64,000 nucleotides of DNA, taken from NCBI RefSeq assembly GCF_017948265.1, contig NZ_CP072852.1, forward strand, positions 2,356,001 through 2,420,000. Reading direction: 5' to 3'. Shown in pieces: positions 45,879 through 54,740 of the stretch; within the stretch, counting starts at the first letter, position 1; the number at the start of each line of letters is the position of its first letter. The DNA comes from Rhodoferax sp. PAMC 29310. Its GTDB lineage: Bacteria > Pseudomonadota > Gammaproteobacteria > Burkholderiales > Burkholderiaceae_C. The notes beneath the pieces are model-generated. The model was given only the letters and a program-made list of their open reading frames with translations, was not told the origin of the DNA and ran no database searches. Made by a program: the position numbers and the translations under genes.

Positions 45879-46088
45879 GAAAAATCCCCAGAAATCAACG
45901 CACTATCGAACCCATTGTGGGCATCGTGGAAGTGCGGAGCGCGCGAACGGCGCAAGATCGTGAAGACCGGGGCAAACCGCGCCAAACCCGGCCTTAACGC
46001 AAAGTTTTGTTCTGGGGGGTAGTTCCAATTGTAATGATTAGCGAGTCGCCTCAGCACCGCAGGCAGTGGGCGTCTCGCGCATCCTGCC
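45795..46088 (-). repeat. Direct repeat, copy B: ychF 5' end plus upstream region
   Basis: Partner of copy A (44760-45065). It keeps the ATG region, most of the upstream sequence and the AATTGTAATGATTAGCGAG block, but has point changes and a gap of about a dozen bases near 46010. Homology fades after about 46088 and before about 45795. Confidence 0.85.
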
Positions 46089-46182
46089 GCGCGAATCATT
46101 CATGGCTTGACGCGTTTCAAGCCACTCTGCCTCTGGCGTTTAAACCAAGGACTGCGGACTTTCGATCATTTTTTGGTAGACC

Positions 46183-46199
46183 ATGCTTTGCAAAAGCAT
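46183..46199 (-). other. Perfect hairpin after the PilZ gene
   Basis: ATGCTTT, GCA, AAAGCAT, ending one base from the TAA of the PilZ gene. There is no T-run, so it is a possible mRNA end stabiliser instead of a standard terminator. Confidence 0.4.
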
Positions 46200-46925
46200 T
46201 TAGTCATTGGCGACGAGACCAACAAACTCGACGCCGAAATGAGTCAATGAAGTCCCACTTTGCTTGAGCTTCTCGTCGTCAAACGCCGCGCGAACAACTG
46301 CCAGCAGTGACAAACTGGCCTCTATGCTGCGCAGCGTGAGGCGAAAGGTCAATCGGATTGTTTCGCCGGGCTCGGCCAGTTTTCGTGGTCCATCGATCAG
46401 GGCGCCGTTGGCACTCAGATTGGAGATGATTCCCGTCAAATTTTTGCCGTTCTCCGGCGCCGCACGAATATTGACAATGATTTTGGTCTTAACCCTGGCC
46501 TCTTTGCGAATCACGGTTCCCTGCACTTCTTTGGGAAAGGAAACATGAAGATAGTTGTAGGGCAGTTTGCACACCCGCTGCACGTCACAGGCAAATCCGA
46601 ACGCATTTTGGCTGGAAAAGACCCGCATGATGAGCTGATCCCCCTCCATCAGTTGCAGGCGGACATTGTTGGCCGTTGCCGGCGTGGTCAGCAGCAAGCT
46701 CAGGTCTTGGCAATACCCAATCAGGCGCACAAAACAGCGCTCGGCAGAAACTTTTTTAGGGGGTTGCGCTTGAAGTCGATCGCCCACCTTGAGATTCATC
46801 GCCTCGAATGGAAAGCTGCCTTGGGCGGCATTGGCCCCTGACTCCGCCATTACAGGATACCCATCCAGATTTTCAACCTCACCCTTAGTTTCAAAATCGC
46901 TTTTCTCTAGTGGGTTACTACTCAT
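46200..46925 (-). CDS. PilZ-domain cyclic di-GMP-binding protein with YcgR-like N-terminal domain
   Basis: A 241-residue protein. After ~40 low-complexity residues, a YcgR-type N-terminal barrel is suggested by L-K-V-G-D-R-L-Q-A-Q and V-R-L-I-G-Y. The PilZ domain starts near residue 138 with R-K-E-A-R-V-K-T-K (R-x3-R motif) and continues with N-L-S-A-N-G (N/D-x-S-x2-G). Both binding motifs are intact, so it should sense c-di-GMP and act as a flagellar brake or pilus effector. No flagellar genes are nearby. Confidence 0.87.
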   Translation of the reverse strand: MSSNPLEKSDFETKGEVENLDGYPVMAESGANAAQGSFPFEAMNLKVGDRLQAQPPKKVSAERCFVRLIGYCQDLSLLLTTPATANNVRLQLMEGDQLIMRVFSSQNAFGFACDVQRVCKLPYNYLHVSFPKEVQGTVIRKEARVKTKIIVNIRAAPENGKNLTGIISNLSANGALIDGPRKLAEPGETIRLTFRLTLRSIEASLSLLAVVRAAFDDEKLKQSGTSLTHFGVEFVGLVAND

Positions 46926-47136
46926 TGGGTGTGATCCGTTCGGCAGAGGTGAGGATGGGTCGAAGAGGAGCCTCCAATTGACTCCCGCAAAGTATCGCTG
47001 CTTTCAGAGTCATGGGCACCACGTCTTCTGTCGTCCTTGCTGGGGCGTCTTGCAGCAGGCCTCATTCAACTGCCCTAGTTGGCGTGTGCGCGCCCGATGC
47101 ATTCATGCTTCGACCAACCACCAGAGGGAATGCAGC

Positions 47137-48027
47137 CTACCCAAAGTTCAGGTCTGCCAAGACCGTCTGACCAACTCGTAAAACGGCCCCGACCCCATCC
47201 ACCGTGATGCAGTTCATGCCAAAAGTCACCGCCCCGTTGACACGCGCGTCTTGCCGATAGGCTTGCAAGGTGTCGCTCACCTCAGGGCTGCTTTGCCCGG
47301 TGGTGGGGTCGATATTGGGAATGGGGCAGCGCGGGCAGGGCTTGACGGGTTTGAGCACCACCTGATCAGGGCCAGCGTCCACTTGAATCTGAAGGAGCCG
47401 ATCCTCGTCATGCGCTTCCACGCCGCTCAACACCAGATTGGGGCGAAAGCGCGCCATGCTGACGGCGCCGTTCCCACCAGCAAGCAGCCGCTGATTCAGT
47501 CCCGCCAAAGAAGACTCGCTGATCACCAGCAAGGGAAACCCATCGCTGAACTGGTTCAAGGCGGGTACGCCATCAGTCCATTTCAGGCTGGCCACCCGCC
47601 GATGGGCCGGGTCGAAACGAACCAAGCGGTAAGAGGCCGATGCCGCACCGCCGCCAAGAAATTGGGTGAACCATTCGGCCACCTGATCGCCCATGTCGTG
47701 CGCTGGAACGTGATCGTCCCAGACTTGAACCGTCACCAATGGCCCCTCGGCGTCAAACTGCACGGCCAATACCGGCATGCCGGGTGCACGCAACTCCATC
47801 TCGGTCGCCATCAGACTGGGCTCAATCAGCGCCATGCGGGGGTGCTCGCGCTGGGTCACAAAACGACTCTGAGCATCAATCACCATCCAGGCCCGGTCCC
47901 ATTCCAGCCCCGTTTCAGTCAGGCGTACCGCCTGCACCTCGATACCAGCGCAGGATTTCACCGGGTAAACAAACAAACGGGCGATGGCACCGGTTACGTC
48001 GCCGTCAGGCAGGTCACTTGGATTCAC
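47137..48027 (-). CDS. MOSC-domain protein with N-terminal beta-barrel (YcbX-like)
   Basis: About 296 residues. The N-terminal barrel domain reads I-A-R-L-F-V-Y-P-V-K-S-C-A-G-I, with D-R-A-W-M-V and R-E-H-P-R-M. The MOSC domain carries R-F-R-P-N-L-V-L-S-G and K-P-C-P-R-C-P-I-P, with the Cys that binds molybdenum cofactor. Relatives reduce N-hydroxylated bases or serve as Moco-dependent reductases. GTG 48027 is chosen because GGGAG lies 7 nt upstream; the longer ATG frame (48087) would overlap the start of the divergent monooxygenase gene. Confidence 0.88.
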   Translation of the reverse strand: MNPSDLPDGDVTGAIARLFVYPVKSCAGIEVQAVRLTETGLEWDRAWMVIDAQSRFVTQREHPRMALIEPSLMATEMELRAPGMPVLAVQFDAEGPLVTVQVWDDHVPAHDMGDQVAEWFTQFLGGGAASASYRLVRFDPAHRRVASLKWTDGVPALNQFSDGFPLLVISESSLAGLNQRLLAGGNGAVSMARFRPNLVLSGVEAHDEDRLLQIQVDAGPDQVVLKPVKPCPRCPIPNIDPTTGQSSPEVSDTLQAYRQDARVNGAVTFGMNCITVDGVGAVLRVGQTVLADLNFG

Positions 48028-48085
48028 ACAGAACTCCCGTCGGAAGGAAAGTAGGGATTTTGCCCTGCCTCCTACAATCTTGTGC

Positions 48086-49210
48086 ATGACTCAACCCTTA
48101 GATATATGCATCCGCGGCAGCGGCATTGTGGGGCGCACGCTGGCATTGCTCCTGGCCCGGGAGCGGTTGCGTGTCGGACTGGTGCAACAGCCGACACCGG
48201 GGGCGTCGTCACCGAGCAAGCCGGATGTGCGTGCCTATGCATTGAACGCCAAGTCGCGCGCCCTACTGGAGTCGGTGCGCTGTTGGCCAGACCCACAGCA
48301 CGCCACAGAAGTGCTCAACATGCAGGTCCGCGGCGATGACAGCGGGGAGGTCAACTTCTCCGCCACCGAGCTTCATGTGCCCGGCCTGACCTGGATTGTG
48401 GACGTGCCGGTGCTGGAGGCGCAGTTGGCAGATGCCGTTCGGTTCCAGCCTCAAATTGAGGTGCTGAGCGAACCCAAGCCCGCCAAACTCACTGTGATCT
48501 GCGAGGGAAAAGCCAGCAGCACACGCGCAGAATTTGGCATTGACTTTGACGTCAAGCCCTACCCCCAACATGCCATTGCCGCCCGCCTGACCTGCGAGAT
48601 ACCCCATGGACAAACCGCTCGCCAGTGGTTTTCTCAGGGTGAAATTCTGGCTTTTTTGCCCATGGATGGCCCGCAGGGGAACTCTTTGGCTTTGGTGTGG
48701 TCAGTTCATGATTCGCGGGTGCAAACCTTGGTAGATGCCAATGCGCAGGAATTTTGTCAACAGCTCGCAATAGCCAGCCAAGGCAGCCTCGGTCAACTGA
48801 CGCTGAGCAGCGACCGTGTGGCTTGGCCCCTGCAAATGGCTCGTGCGGAGCGTTGGGCCGGCTTACACGAGGGGAAACCGTGGGTATTGGCTGGCGACGC
48901 TGCGCACAACGTGCACCCTTTGGCAGGCCAGGGACTGAACTTGGGTCTGGCCGATGTAGCTGCTTTGGCCACGGTGTTGCACGAGCGTGAATACTGGCGC
49001 GCCGTGGGTGACGAGAAGCTGATGCGCCGGTACGAACGATCCCGCAAGGCGGACGTATTGGCTACCGGCACCGCGATGGATGGGTTGCAGCAGTTGTTTT
49101 CGCAGCAGGGTGCCGCTTGGCAGTCGGCGCGCAACTGGGGCATGAACGGATTTGAACGAAGCGGCCTGCTCAAGCAGTGGGTGGCACGTCAGGCCATGGG
49201 CCTGCAATGA
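48086..49210 (+). CDS. UbiH/VisC-family FAD-dependent monooxygenase
   Basis: A 374-residue flavoprotein. The N-terminal Rossmann motif is I-R-G-S-G-I-V-G-R-T and the second FAD motif is W-V-L-A-G-D-A-A-H-N-V-H-P-L-A-G-Q-G-L-N-L-G, both typical of the UbiH/UbiF/UbiI group that hydroxylates ubiquinone precursors. Which ring position it modifies is not clear; the central region is shorter than E. coli UbiH. TACAAT lies 8 bp before the ATG and no Shine-Dalgarno sequence is seen, so the transcript might be leaderless. The dsbC-like gene follows after 15 nt. Confidence 0.88.
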   Translation: MTQPLDICIRGSGIVGRTLALLLARERLRVGLVQQPTPGASSPSKPDVRAYALNAKSRALLESVRCWPDPQHATEVLNMQVRGDDSGEVNFSATELHVPGLTWIVDVPVLEAQLADAVRFQPQIEVLSEPKPAKLTVICEGKASSTRAEFGIDFDVKPYPQHAIAARLTCEIPHGQTARQWFSQGEILAFLPMDGPQGNSLALVWSVHDSRVQTLVDANAQEFCQQLAIASQGSLGQLTLSSDRVAWPLQMARAERWAGLHEGKPWVLAGDAAHNVHPLAGQGLNLGLADVAALATVLHEREYWRAVGDEKLMRRYERSRKADVLATGTAMDGLQQLFSQQGAAWQSARNWGMNGFERSGLLKQWVARQAMGLQ

Positions 49211-49225
49211 TGGATTGGAACAAAA

Positions 49226-49939
49226 ATGAACTTGATGAAAACGGCGCTGATGGCGACCACCCTGTTGGTCAGCTTGACCATCAACGCCCAAGAGGCCACG
49301 ATTCGCAAAAATCTGGCCGAGCGGGTGCCTCAATTGCCCGCCATTGACGAAATCACAAAAAGCCCAATGCCTGGGCTGTTCGAGATCCGCGTCAACGGCT
49401 CTGAAATCTATTACACCGATGCCAAAGGCGACTTCCTGGTCAACGGCAGTCTGATCGACACCCGCCAACGTCGCAACCTGACGGAAGAGCGAGTGGAAAA
49501 ACTGACGGCCATCAACTTTGACGCCTTGCCCCTCAAGGACGCCTTTACAACCGTCAATGGCAACGGAAAACGCAAAATGGTGGTTTTTGAAGACCCCAAC
49601 TGTGGCTATTGCAAACGCTTTGAGCAAGACCTGCAAAAGGTCAAAGACGTCACCGTCCATTTGTTTCTGTATCCCATCTTGGGCGCCGACTCTGTTGAAA
49701 AATCCAAAAACATCTGGTGCGCCAAAGACAAAGCCAAATCCTGGCAGGATTGGATGCTGCGAGAAAAAGTGCCAGCCAGCGCCAGTTGCGATACCAGCGC
49801 CGTCGCCCGCAATGTCGAACTGGGTCGCAAGTACAAGATCACCGGCACACCGACTCTGATCTTTGCGGATGGCTCTCGTATTCCAGGCGCCATCAACGCC
49901 GACCAAATCGAGCAACACCTGGCGGAACGCAAGAACTGA
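49226..49939 (+). CDS. dsbC: DsbC-type periplasmic thiol:disulfide isomerase
   Basis: A 237-residue exported protein. The signal peptide ends near I-N-A-Q (residues 19-22), an N-terminal dimerisation domain covers about 23-95, and the thioredoxin domain has the active site C126-G-Y-C129 with cis-Pro in T-G-T-P-T-L. It corrects wrong disulfides in the periplasm. Two further cysteines (about 168 and 188) match the structural pair of DsbC. The stop overlaps the next ATG by one base. Confidence 0.93.
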   Translation: MNLMKTALMATTLLVSLTINAQEATIRKNLAERVPQLPAIDEITKSPMPGLFEIRVNGSEIYYTDAKGDFLVNGSLIDTRQRRNLTEERVEKLTAINFDALPLKDAFTTVNGNGKRKMVVFEDPNCGYCKRFEQDLQKVKDVTVHLFLYPILGADSVEKSKNIWCAKDKAKSWQDWMLREKVPASASCDTSAVARNVELGRKYKITGTPTLIFADGSRIPGAINADQIEQHLAERKN

Positions 49940-51753
49940 TGGCAAGCGCCGCTCTTGCCTTCCGCGTGCGGGTCCTGGACCGGCACGCCCACCTGTTTCA
50001 GGTCAGCCTCACTGTTGCCAACCCGGCTGCAGCACAACAAGTCAGCCTGCCGGTTTGGATACCAGGCAGCTACCTGATTCGCGAGTTCTCCAAGACGCTG
50101 CAAAACCTTCTGGCCAGCCAAGGCAAAAAGTCCGTGGCGCTCACCCAGCAGGACAAGTGCAGTTGGCAGGCAGATTGCGTCGCCGGCAAGCCTTTGGTGC
50201 TGAGCTACGAGGTGTACGCGTTTGACAACTCCGTGCGCACCGCCTGGCTGGATGCCTCGCGCGGGTTTTTCAACGGCACCAGCTTGTTTCTGCAAGTTGC
50301 CGGACAAGAATCCGAGCCGCATCAAATGACGCTGGAGGCCGACAAAGCACTAGCCGGTTGGCAAGTGGCCACCGGGTTGACCCCTGCCAAGGTCGATAAA
50401 AACGGCTTTGGCCGTTACCTGGCCGCCAATTACGACGAGTTGGTGGATTGCCCGGTCGAGTTGGGCGCATTCTGGAGCGACACCTTTGTGGCGGCGGGCA
50501 TTGAACACCGTTTTGTCGTCGCTGGCGCGCCGCCCAGCTTTGACGGCGCACGGCTTTTGGCCGACACAAAAGCGATTTGCGAGACAGAAATTCGTTTCTG
50601 GCATGGTGCCAAGAGCCGCAAGAAGGCGGATCAGCCACCGCACCGCAACTACCTGTTCATGCTGAACGTGGTGGACGACGGCTATGGCGGACTGGAGCAT
50701 CGCAACTCCACGGCTCTGATCTGCATGCGCAAGGACTTGCCGCGGCTCAGCCATCCGGCACTTACCCCCGCCAGCATCAACCTGCCCGACGCCAAGCCCG
50801 CCGTCAACGAGGGCTACACCCAGTTGTTAGGTCTCATCAGCCATGAGTACTTTCACACCTGGAATGTGAAGCGTTTGCGCCCCGCCGAGTTTGCTCGCTA
50901 TGACTATGGGCAAGAAAACTACACCGAACTGCTCTGGTTTTTTGAAGGCTTCACCAGCTACTACGACGACTTGCTGCTGCACCGCGCCGGCTTGATCGAT
51001 GAAACGGCCTACCTGCGCCTGCTCAACAAAGCTATCAATCAGGTTCACCAAACGCCCGGACGCATGATTCAAACCGTGGCCCAAGCCAGTTTTGATGCCT
51101 GGGTGAAGTACTACCGGCAAGACGAGAACACCCCCAATGCCACGGTGAGTTACTACACCAAAGGCGCACTGGTGGCTTTGTGCCTTGACCTCACGCTGCG
51201 CAGTGAGGGCAAGACGACATTGGACGAGGTCATGCGCGCGCTGTGGCAGCGCTGCCAAGGTGGTCCCATGACCGAGGCCGATGTGCTGGCCGTGCTGGAA
51301 ACCCTGGCGGGCCGCTCGCTGGCCAGCGAAGTCGCCCAATGGGTGCACAGCACGACCGATCTGCCGATTCAAGCCTTGCTGGAGCAGCGCGGTGTTGCCG
51401 TGCTGAACGAACCCGCGCAACTGGCGCAGCGCCTGGGCGTGCGTGTGAGCGAAGGCAGTGCAGTTCAGATCAAAACAGTCTTGCGTGGCGGCGCCGCCGA
51501 ACAAGCCGGCTTTGCCGCAGGAGACGAATGGCTGGGCGTGCAAGTGGGCAAAGGCAAAACCGCGACCCAATGGCGTCTGAAAAAACTGGATGACCTGCTG
51601 CTTTACGCAGACGCCAGCCCTGAACTGGTCGCCATGGTGGCCCGTGACAAGCGCATTCTGAATCTTCAACTGACCTTGCCCACGGCAGTCAACACCTGGC
51701 TGCTCGTCGCACGGGACAAGACCCGGGTCAATCAATGGCTGAAACCATCCTGA
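49939..51753 (+). CDS. M61-family glycyl aminopeptidase-like metalloprotease with PDZ domain
   Basis: A 604-residue protein. The zinc motif is H302-E-Y-F-H306, followed by W-N-V-K-R-L-R-P, with the third ligand Glu in W-F-F-E-G-F-T-S-Y-Y near residue 336. The N-terminal third is the beta-rich M61 domain; the C-terminal ~110 residues hold a PDZ-like domain (L-R-G-G-A-A-E-Q-A-G-F-A-A-G-D-E). No signal peptide is visible from ATG 49939, so it seems cytoplasmic. The start codon overlaps the dsbC stop, which suggests co-translation. Confidence 0.9.
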   Translation: MASAALAFRVRVLDRHAHLFQVSLTVANPAAAQQVSLPVWIPGSYLIREFSKTLQNLLASQGKKSVALTQQDKCSWQADCVAGKPLVLSYEVYAFDNSVRTAWLDASRGFFNGTSLFLQVAGQESEPHQMTLEADKALAGWQVATGLTPAKVDKNGFGRYLAANYDELVDCPVELGAFWSDTFVAAGIEHRFVVAGAPPSFDGARLLADTKAICETEIRFWHGAKSRKKADQPPHRNYLFMLNVVDDGYGGLEHRNSTALICMRKDLPRLSHPALTPASINLPDAKPAVNEGYTQLLGLISHEYFHTWNVKRLRPAEFARYDYGQENYTELLWFFEGFTSYYDDLLLHRAGLIDETAYLRLLNKAINQVHQTPGRMIQTVAQASFDAWVKYYRQDENTPNATVSYYTKGALVALCLDLTLRSEGKTTLDEVMRALWQRCQGGPMTEADVLAVLETLAGRSLASEVAQWVHSTTDLPIQALLEQRGVAVLNEPAQLAQRLGVRVSEGSAVQIKTVLRGGAAEQAGFAAGDEWLGVQVGKGKTATQWRLKKLDDLLLYADASPELVAMVARDKRILNLQLTLPTAVNTWLLVARDKTRVNQWLKPS

Positions 51754-51798
51754 TTGCCCTTAGCATTTCTTTTTACCAACCAACTCATTGAGATCTGC

Positions 51799-52578
51799 AT
51801 GAACTACGAAATGATCACCGTCCGCACCGAGGGCGACAAAGTCGGCATCGTCACCCTCAATAGGCCCAAGCAACTCAATGCCCTCAACGACCAACTGATG
51901 ACCGAGCTGGGCGACGCGCTCAAGGCGTTTGACGCCAATGAGGCCATTGGCTGCATGATCATCACCGGCAGCGAGAAGGCCTTTGCGGCCGGTGCTGATA
52001 TTGGCGCCATGGCGAACTACAGCTTTGCCGATGCCTACAAGGGCGACTACATCACCCGTAACTGGGAGCACATTCGCGCCATTCGCAAGCCCGTGATCGC
52101 GGCCGTGAGCGGCTTTGCACTGGGTGGCGGCTGTGAACTGGCCATGATGTGCGACTTCATCATTGCCGCCGACAACGCCAAATTTGGCCAGCCCGAAATC
52201 AAACTCGGCATCATTCCCGGCGCCGGCGGTACGCAGCGCCTGCCCCGCGCTGTCGGCAAGGCCAAGGCCATGGACATGGCTTTGACTGGCCGCATGATGG
52301 ACGCCACCGAGGCCGAGCGCGCCGGATTGGTCAGCCGCGTGGTGGCACTGGACAAATTGATGGACGAAGCCCTGGGCGCCGCCCTCATGATCAGTGAGTA
52401 CTCACAAATTGCCACCATGGCCGCCAAAGAATCCGTGAACCGTGCCTTTGAAGGCACCTTGAGCGACGGCGTGACCTTTGAGCGCCGCCTGTTCCACGCC
52501 TTGTTTGCCACGGCTGACCAGAAGGAAGGCATGGACGCTTTTGTGAACAAGCGCCAAGCAATTTTCACCAACCGCTGA
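51799..52578 (+). CDS. Enoyl-CoA hydratase
   Basis: A 259-residue crotonase-fold enzyme that hydrates trans-2-enoyl-CoA in beta-oxidation. Oxyanion-hole segments are A-F-A-A-G-A-D-I and [10 protein letters not shown]; the catalytic glutamates lie in G-G-C-E-L and Q-P-E-I-K-L-G, followed by P-G-A-G-G-T-Q-R-L. This resembles FadB1/PaaF-like and crotonase forms. ATG 51799 starts N-Y-E-M-I-T-V, the conserved first strand; a 15-codon upstream extension is hydrophobic and unlikely. The tRNA-Met promoter starts at its 3' end. Confidence 0.93.
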   Translation: MNYEMITVRTEGDKVGIVTLNRPKQLNALNDQLMTELGDALKAFDANEAIGCMIITGSEKAFAAGADIGAMANYSFADAYKGDYITRNWEHIRAIRKPVIAAVSGFALGGGCELAMMCDFIIAADNAKFGQPEIKLGIIPGAGGTQRLPRAVGKAKAMDMALTGRMMDATEAERAGLVSRVVALDKLMDEALGAALMISEYSQIATMAAKESVNRAFEGTLSDGVTFERRLFHALFATADQKEGMDAFVNKRQAIFTNR

Positions 52579-52604
52579 AAACCACGATTTCTGAAGGCTA
52601 TAAT
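52575..52604 (+). promoter_or_regulatory. Sigma70-type promoter of tRNA-Met
   Basis: CTGAAA (-35, 4 of 6 consensus bases) and a perfect TATAAT (-10, 52599-52604) with 18-bp spacing; the tRNA begins 12 nt after the -10. Confidence 0.75.
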
Positions 52605-52615
52605 CTTGCCTCGTT

Positions 52616-52692
52616 GGTGATATAGCTCAGTTGGTTAGAGCGCAGCATTCATAATGCTGATGTCGGTGGTTCAAATCCACCTATCACCACCA
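52616..52692 (+). tRNA. tRNA-Met (anticodon CAT)
   Basis: A 77-nt cloverleaf with encoded CCA. The acceptor stem GGTGATA/TATCACC pairs perfectly, anticodon loop TTCATAA, T arm GGTGG/CCACC with TTCAAAT. The paired first base and lack of initiator features exclude initiator tRNA. CAT could also be the lysidine-modified tRNA-Ile2, but I favour elongator Met from its general form. Confidence 0.9.
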
Positions 52693-52701
52693 AAATTTAA
52701 A

Positions 52702-52736
52702 AACCCGCAACGGCTTCGGCTCTTGCGGGTTTTTTC
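52702..52736 (+). terminator. Rho-independent terminator after tRNA-Met
   Basis: Stem AACCCGCAA, loop of twelve bases, stem TTGCGGGTT followed by five more T. Confidence 0.9.
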
Positions 52737-52785
52737 TTGCCCATCCGCAATGTAGCTGTGGCGAATCCCTTGCAAAATAGCGGGC

Positions 52786-54162
52786 ATGACCGCCCTTTTC
52801 TTTTCCGACGAATCGCTTCATTCCGCAACGGCAAGCACTTTGTCTCTGCTGCCGCCCGATGACCCGCTGCGCGCCACGCTGCACAACGAGGTCCACGCCC
52901 GCCCCTCTGCCCGCGTGCGATTGCCGGCGATGGTTATCTATGTGGCGGTCCTCAACGCCGGCGTGACGCGGGAGCAGGAATGTGCCCATTTGCGCCTGTT
53001 GCCAGGCCAGGCCGACTTGCCGCTGGACAGCCTTCAGAGCAGTTTTCTGCGCTTGCGCTTTGAGGGCTACAGCATCAAGTGGGAGCGGCATACCGAGTTC
53101 ACCCGCTACTCCGTTCTGCAAGATTTGCCGGACGAGGTGGTTTTGGGGACGCCAGAGCCCGATTTACTAAAGAACCTGGCTGTCACCCCTGAGTGGTTGC
53201 GAAACCTGCCGGGGCGCACCGTGGCCGCCATTCAATTGGCCATGGTGCACGGTGATCTCAATGACCTCCCCGCCGTCATCACTGACGCCCAAGCCTGGTT
53301 CGGGCCCAGCACGCTGATTGCGTCGCAGTTGGGCAACGCCCCCAACAAAACCACGGGTCACTCGGTGGCGATTACGGATTTTCGAATCCGCTCAGACGGT
53401 TTCGAGCGCATTCTGGTCATTGCGCCCACCCACACCAGCAAGCCCCGCGCGGGTCGTATTGCCCAACGCCTGCTGGAGCTGGAAACCTACCGCCTGATGG
53501 CCCTGCGGGGCCTGCCCGTGGCCAAGCAGTTGGGCGCCATGCTGTCGGAGTCCGAAGAGTCCCTGGCGCTTATTACGGCGCGCCTGGAAAGCAAGTCAGC
53601 CCTTGACCAGGAATTGCTGGACACACTGGTGTCGCTGGCAGCGGGCATTGAGCGCGCCACGGCTGAGCACAGCTACCGTTTTGCCGCCACACGGGCCTAC
53701 GACACGCTGGTGGGTCAGCGCAGCAAGGAGTTGCGCGAGCGCCCGATTCCCGGCACCCAGACCATGGATGAATTCATGCAAAGGCGCTTGTCCCCGGCCA
53801 TGGCCACGGTGGCGGCCACCGCCCAGCGCCTGACTTCTCTGTCCGAGCGGGTGGCACGCACCAGTGCGCTGCTGCGCACACGGGTGGACATTGCCACCGA
53901 AATCCAGAACCAGCAGCTGCTGGAAAAGCTCACCCGGGGGCAGGACATGCAGTTGCGCCTGCAGACCACGGTGGAGGGGCTGTCGATTGCCGCCATCTCG
54001 TATTACGTCATCAGTTTGTTACTGTATGCAGGCAAAGCGCTGAAAGCCGCCGGCTTGCCCGTGAACCCTGAAATGGCCGCCGGCGCGCTGGTGCCAGTGG
54101 TACTGTGGGGGGTGTGGCGCACAACCCGGCGCATTCACGCCAAACTGCATACCAACCCCTGA
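52786..54162 (+). CDS. DUF3422 family membrane protein
   Basis: A 458-residue protein. It starts with a soluble region holding the family block L-H-N-E-V-H-A-R-P near residue 32, then a long helical/coiled region (about 240-400) and two C-terminal membrane helices (about residues 408-425 and 430-450), ending with a short basic tail. This is DUF3422, common in proteobacteria, of unknown function. No partner genes stand out; it lies behind the tRNA-Met terminator and has its own promoter region of only ~50 bp. Confidence 0.88.
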   Translation: MTALFFSDESLHSATASTLSLLPPDDPLRATLHNEVHARPSARVRLPAMVIYVAVLNAGVTREQECAHLRLLPGQADLPLDSLQSSFLRLRFEGYSIKWERHTEFTRYSVLQDLPDEVVLGTPEPDLLKNLAVTPEWLRNLPGRTVAAIQLAMVHGDLNDLPAVITDAQAWFGPSTLIASQLGNAPNKTTGHSVAITDFRIRSDGFERILVIAPTHTSKPRAGRIAQRLLELETYRLMALRGLPVAKQLGAMLSESEESLALITARLESKSALDQELLDTLVSLAAGIERATAEHSYRFAATRAYDTLVGQRSKELRERPIPGTQTMDEFMQRRLSPAMATVAATAQRLTSLSERVARTSALLRTRVDIATEIQNQQLLEKLTRGQDMQLRLQTTVEGLSIAAISYYVISLLLYAGKALKAAGLPVNPEMAAGALVPVVLWGVWRTTRRIHAKLHTNP

Positions 54163-54174
54163 ATTACATACCAA

Positions 54175-54226
54175 ATCACCCTCTAGCCCCCATTAAAACT
54201 GCGCAAACAGCTATCATTTTTATAAC
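54175..54226 (-). repeat. Dispersed palindromic element, copy between DUF3422 and globin genes
   Basis: Minus strand: GTTAT, AAAAATG, ATAGC (54226 to 54210), then TGTTTGCGCAG, a spacer, and GGGGCTAGAGGG before GATTTGG. It is the long form, in line with the copies at 1265-1321 and 38008-38052. Confidence 0.65.
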
Positions 54227-54283
54227 AACATCACGACGGATTAGGATGTCTAAAGCCTGTCTTCTGACGACCCCACATTCACC

Positions 54284-54685
54284 ATGAGCACTCCATCCAC
54301 TCCCTATGAACTGTTGGGCGGCGAAGCCGGCGTGCACCGCCTGGTGCAGCGCTTTTATGCCCTGATGGACGAACTGCCCGAGGCGCACGCGGTGCGCCAA
54401 ATGCACCCCGAAAGCCTGGAAGGCAGCGCCACCAGCCTGTTTGAGTTTTTGTCCGGCTGGTTTGGTGGGCCCTCCTTGTACATCGCCAAAAAAGGCCACC
54501 CACGGCTGCGCATGCGCCACGCCCCGTATGCTGTGGGCACCTCCGTGCGAGACGAATGGATGCTGTGCATGACTCAGGCTTTGACCGAGCAGGTCGAAGA
54601 CGAGGCCTTCAGGGACAGTCTGATCGACACCTTTGCGCAGATGGCCAGCCACATGATCAACACCGATGAGGCGCCGCACCCTTGA
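54284..54685 (+). CDS. Group II truncated hemoglobin
   Basis: A 133-residue globin. Y-E-L-L-G-G-E-A-G-V-H-R-L-V-Q-R-F-Y starts the 2-on-2 fold, L-S-G-W-F-G-G-P is the conserved E-F turn, R-H-A-P-Y-A-V-G carries the proximal His (F8) and R-D-E-W-M-L-C-M has the Trp at G8 that marks group II (trHbO). It binds oxygen or NO and may serve in oxidative or nitrosative stress. The rhodanese gene follows after 55 nt. Confidence 0.93.
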   Translation: MSTPSTPYELLGGEAGVHRLVQRFYALMDELPEAHAVRQMHPESLEGSATSLFEFLSGWFGGPSLYIAKKGHPRLRMRHAPYAVGTSVRDEWMLCMTQALTEQVEDEAFRDSLIDTFAQMASHMINTDEAPHP

Positions 54686-54740
54686 GCGCACGGCCACCAC
54701 CAACCCGTCACCCAATCAATCACCCAAAAGGAGCTTTCCC

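Noticed and set aside
45195..46088. Insertion sequence or composite mobile element between the ychF repeats
   Set aside because: No transposase frame and no terminal inverted repeats; the flanking repeats are pieces of ychF, not IS ends.
45875..46099. 74-codon minus-strand frame ending at the copy B ychF start
   Set aside because: It is the counterpart of the upstream extension of ychF in copy A; both are untranslated leader read as protein.
48863..49945. 360-codon minus-strand frame over the monooxygenase and dsbC genes
   Set aside because: It is antisense to two well-supported genes and has no recognisable domain.
50827..51735. 302-codon minus-strand frame inside the M61 peptidase gene
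   Set aside because: It is a shadow of the peptidase, which has an intact zinc motif.
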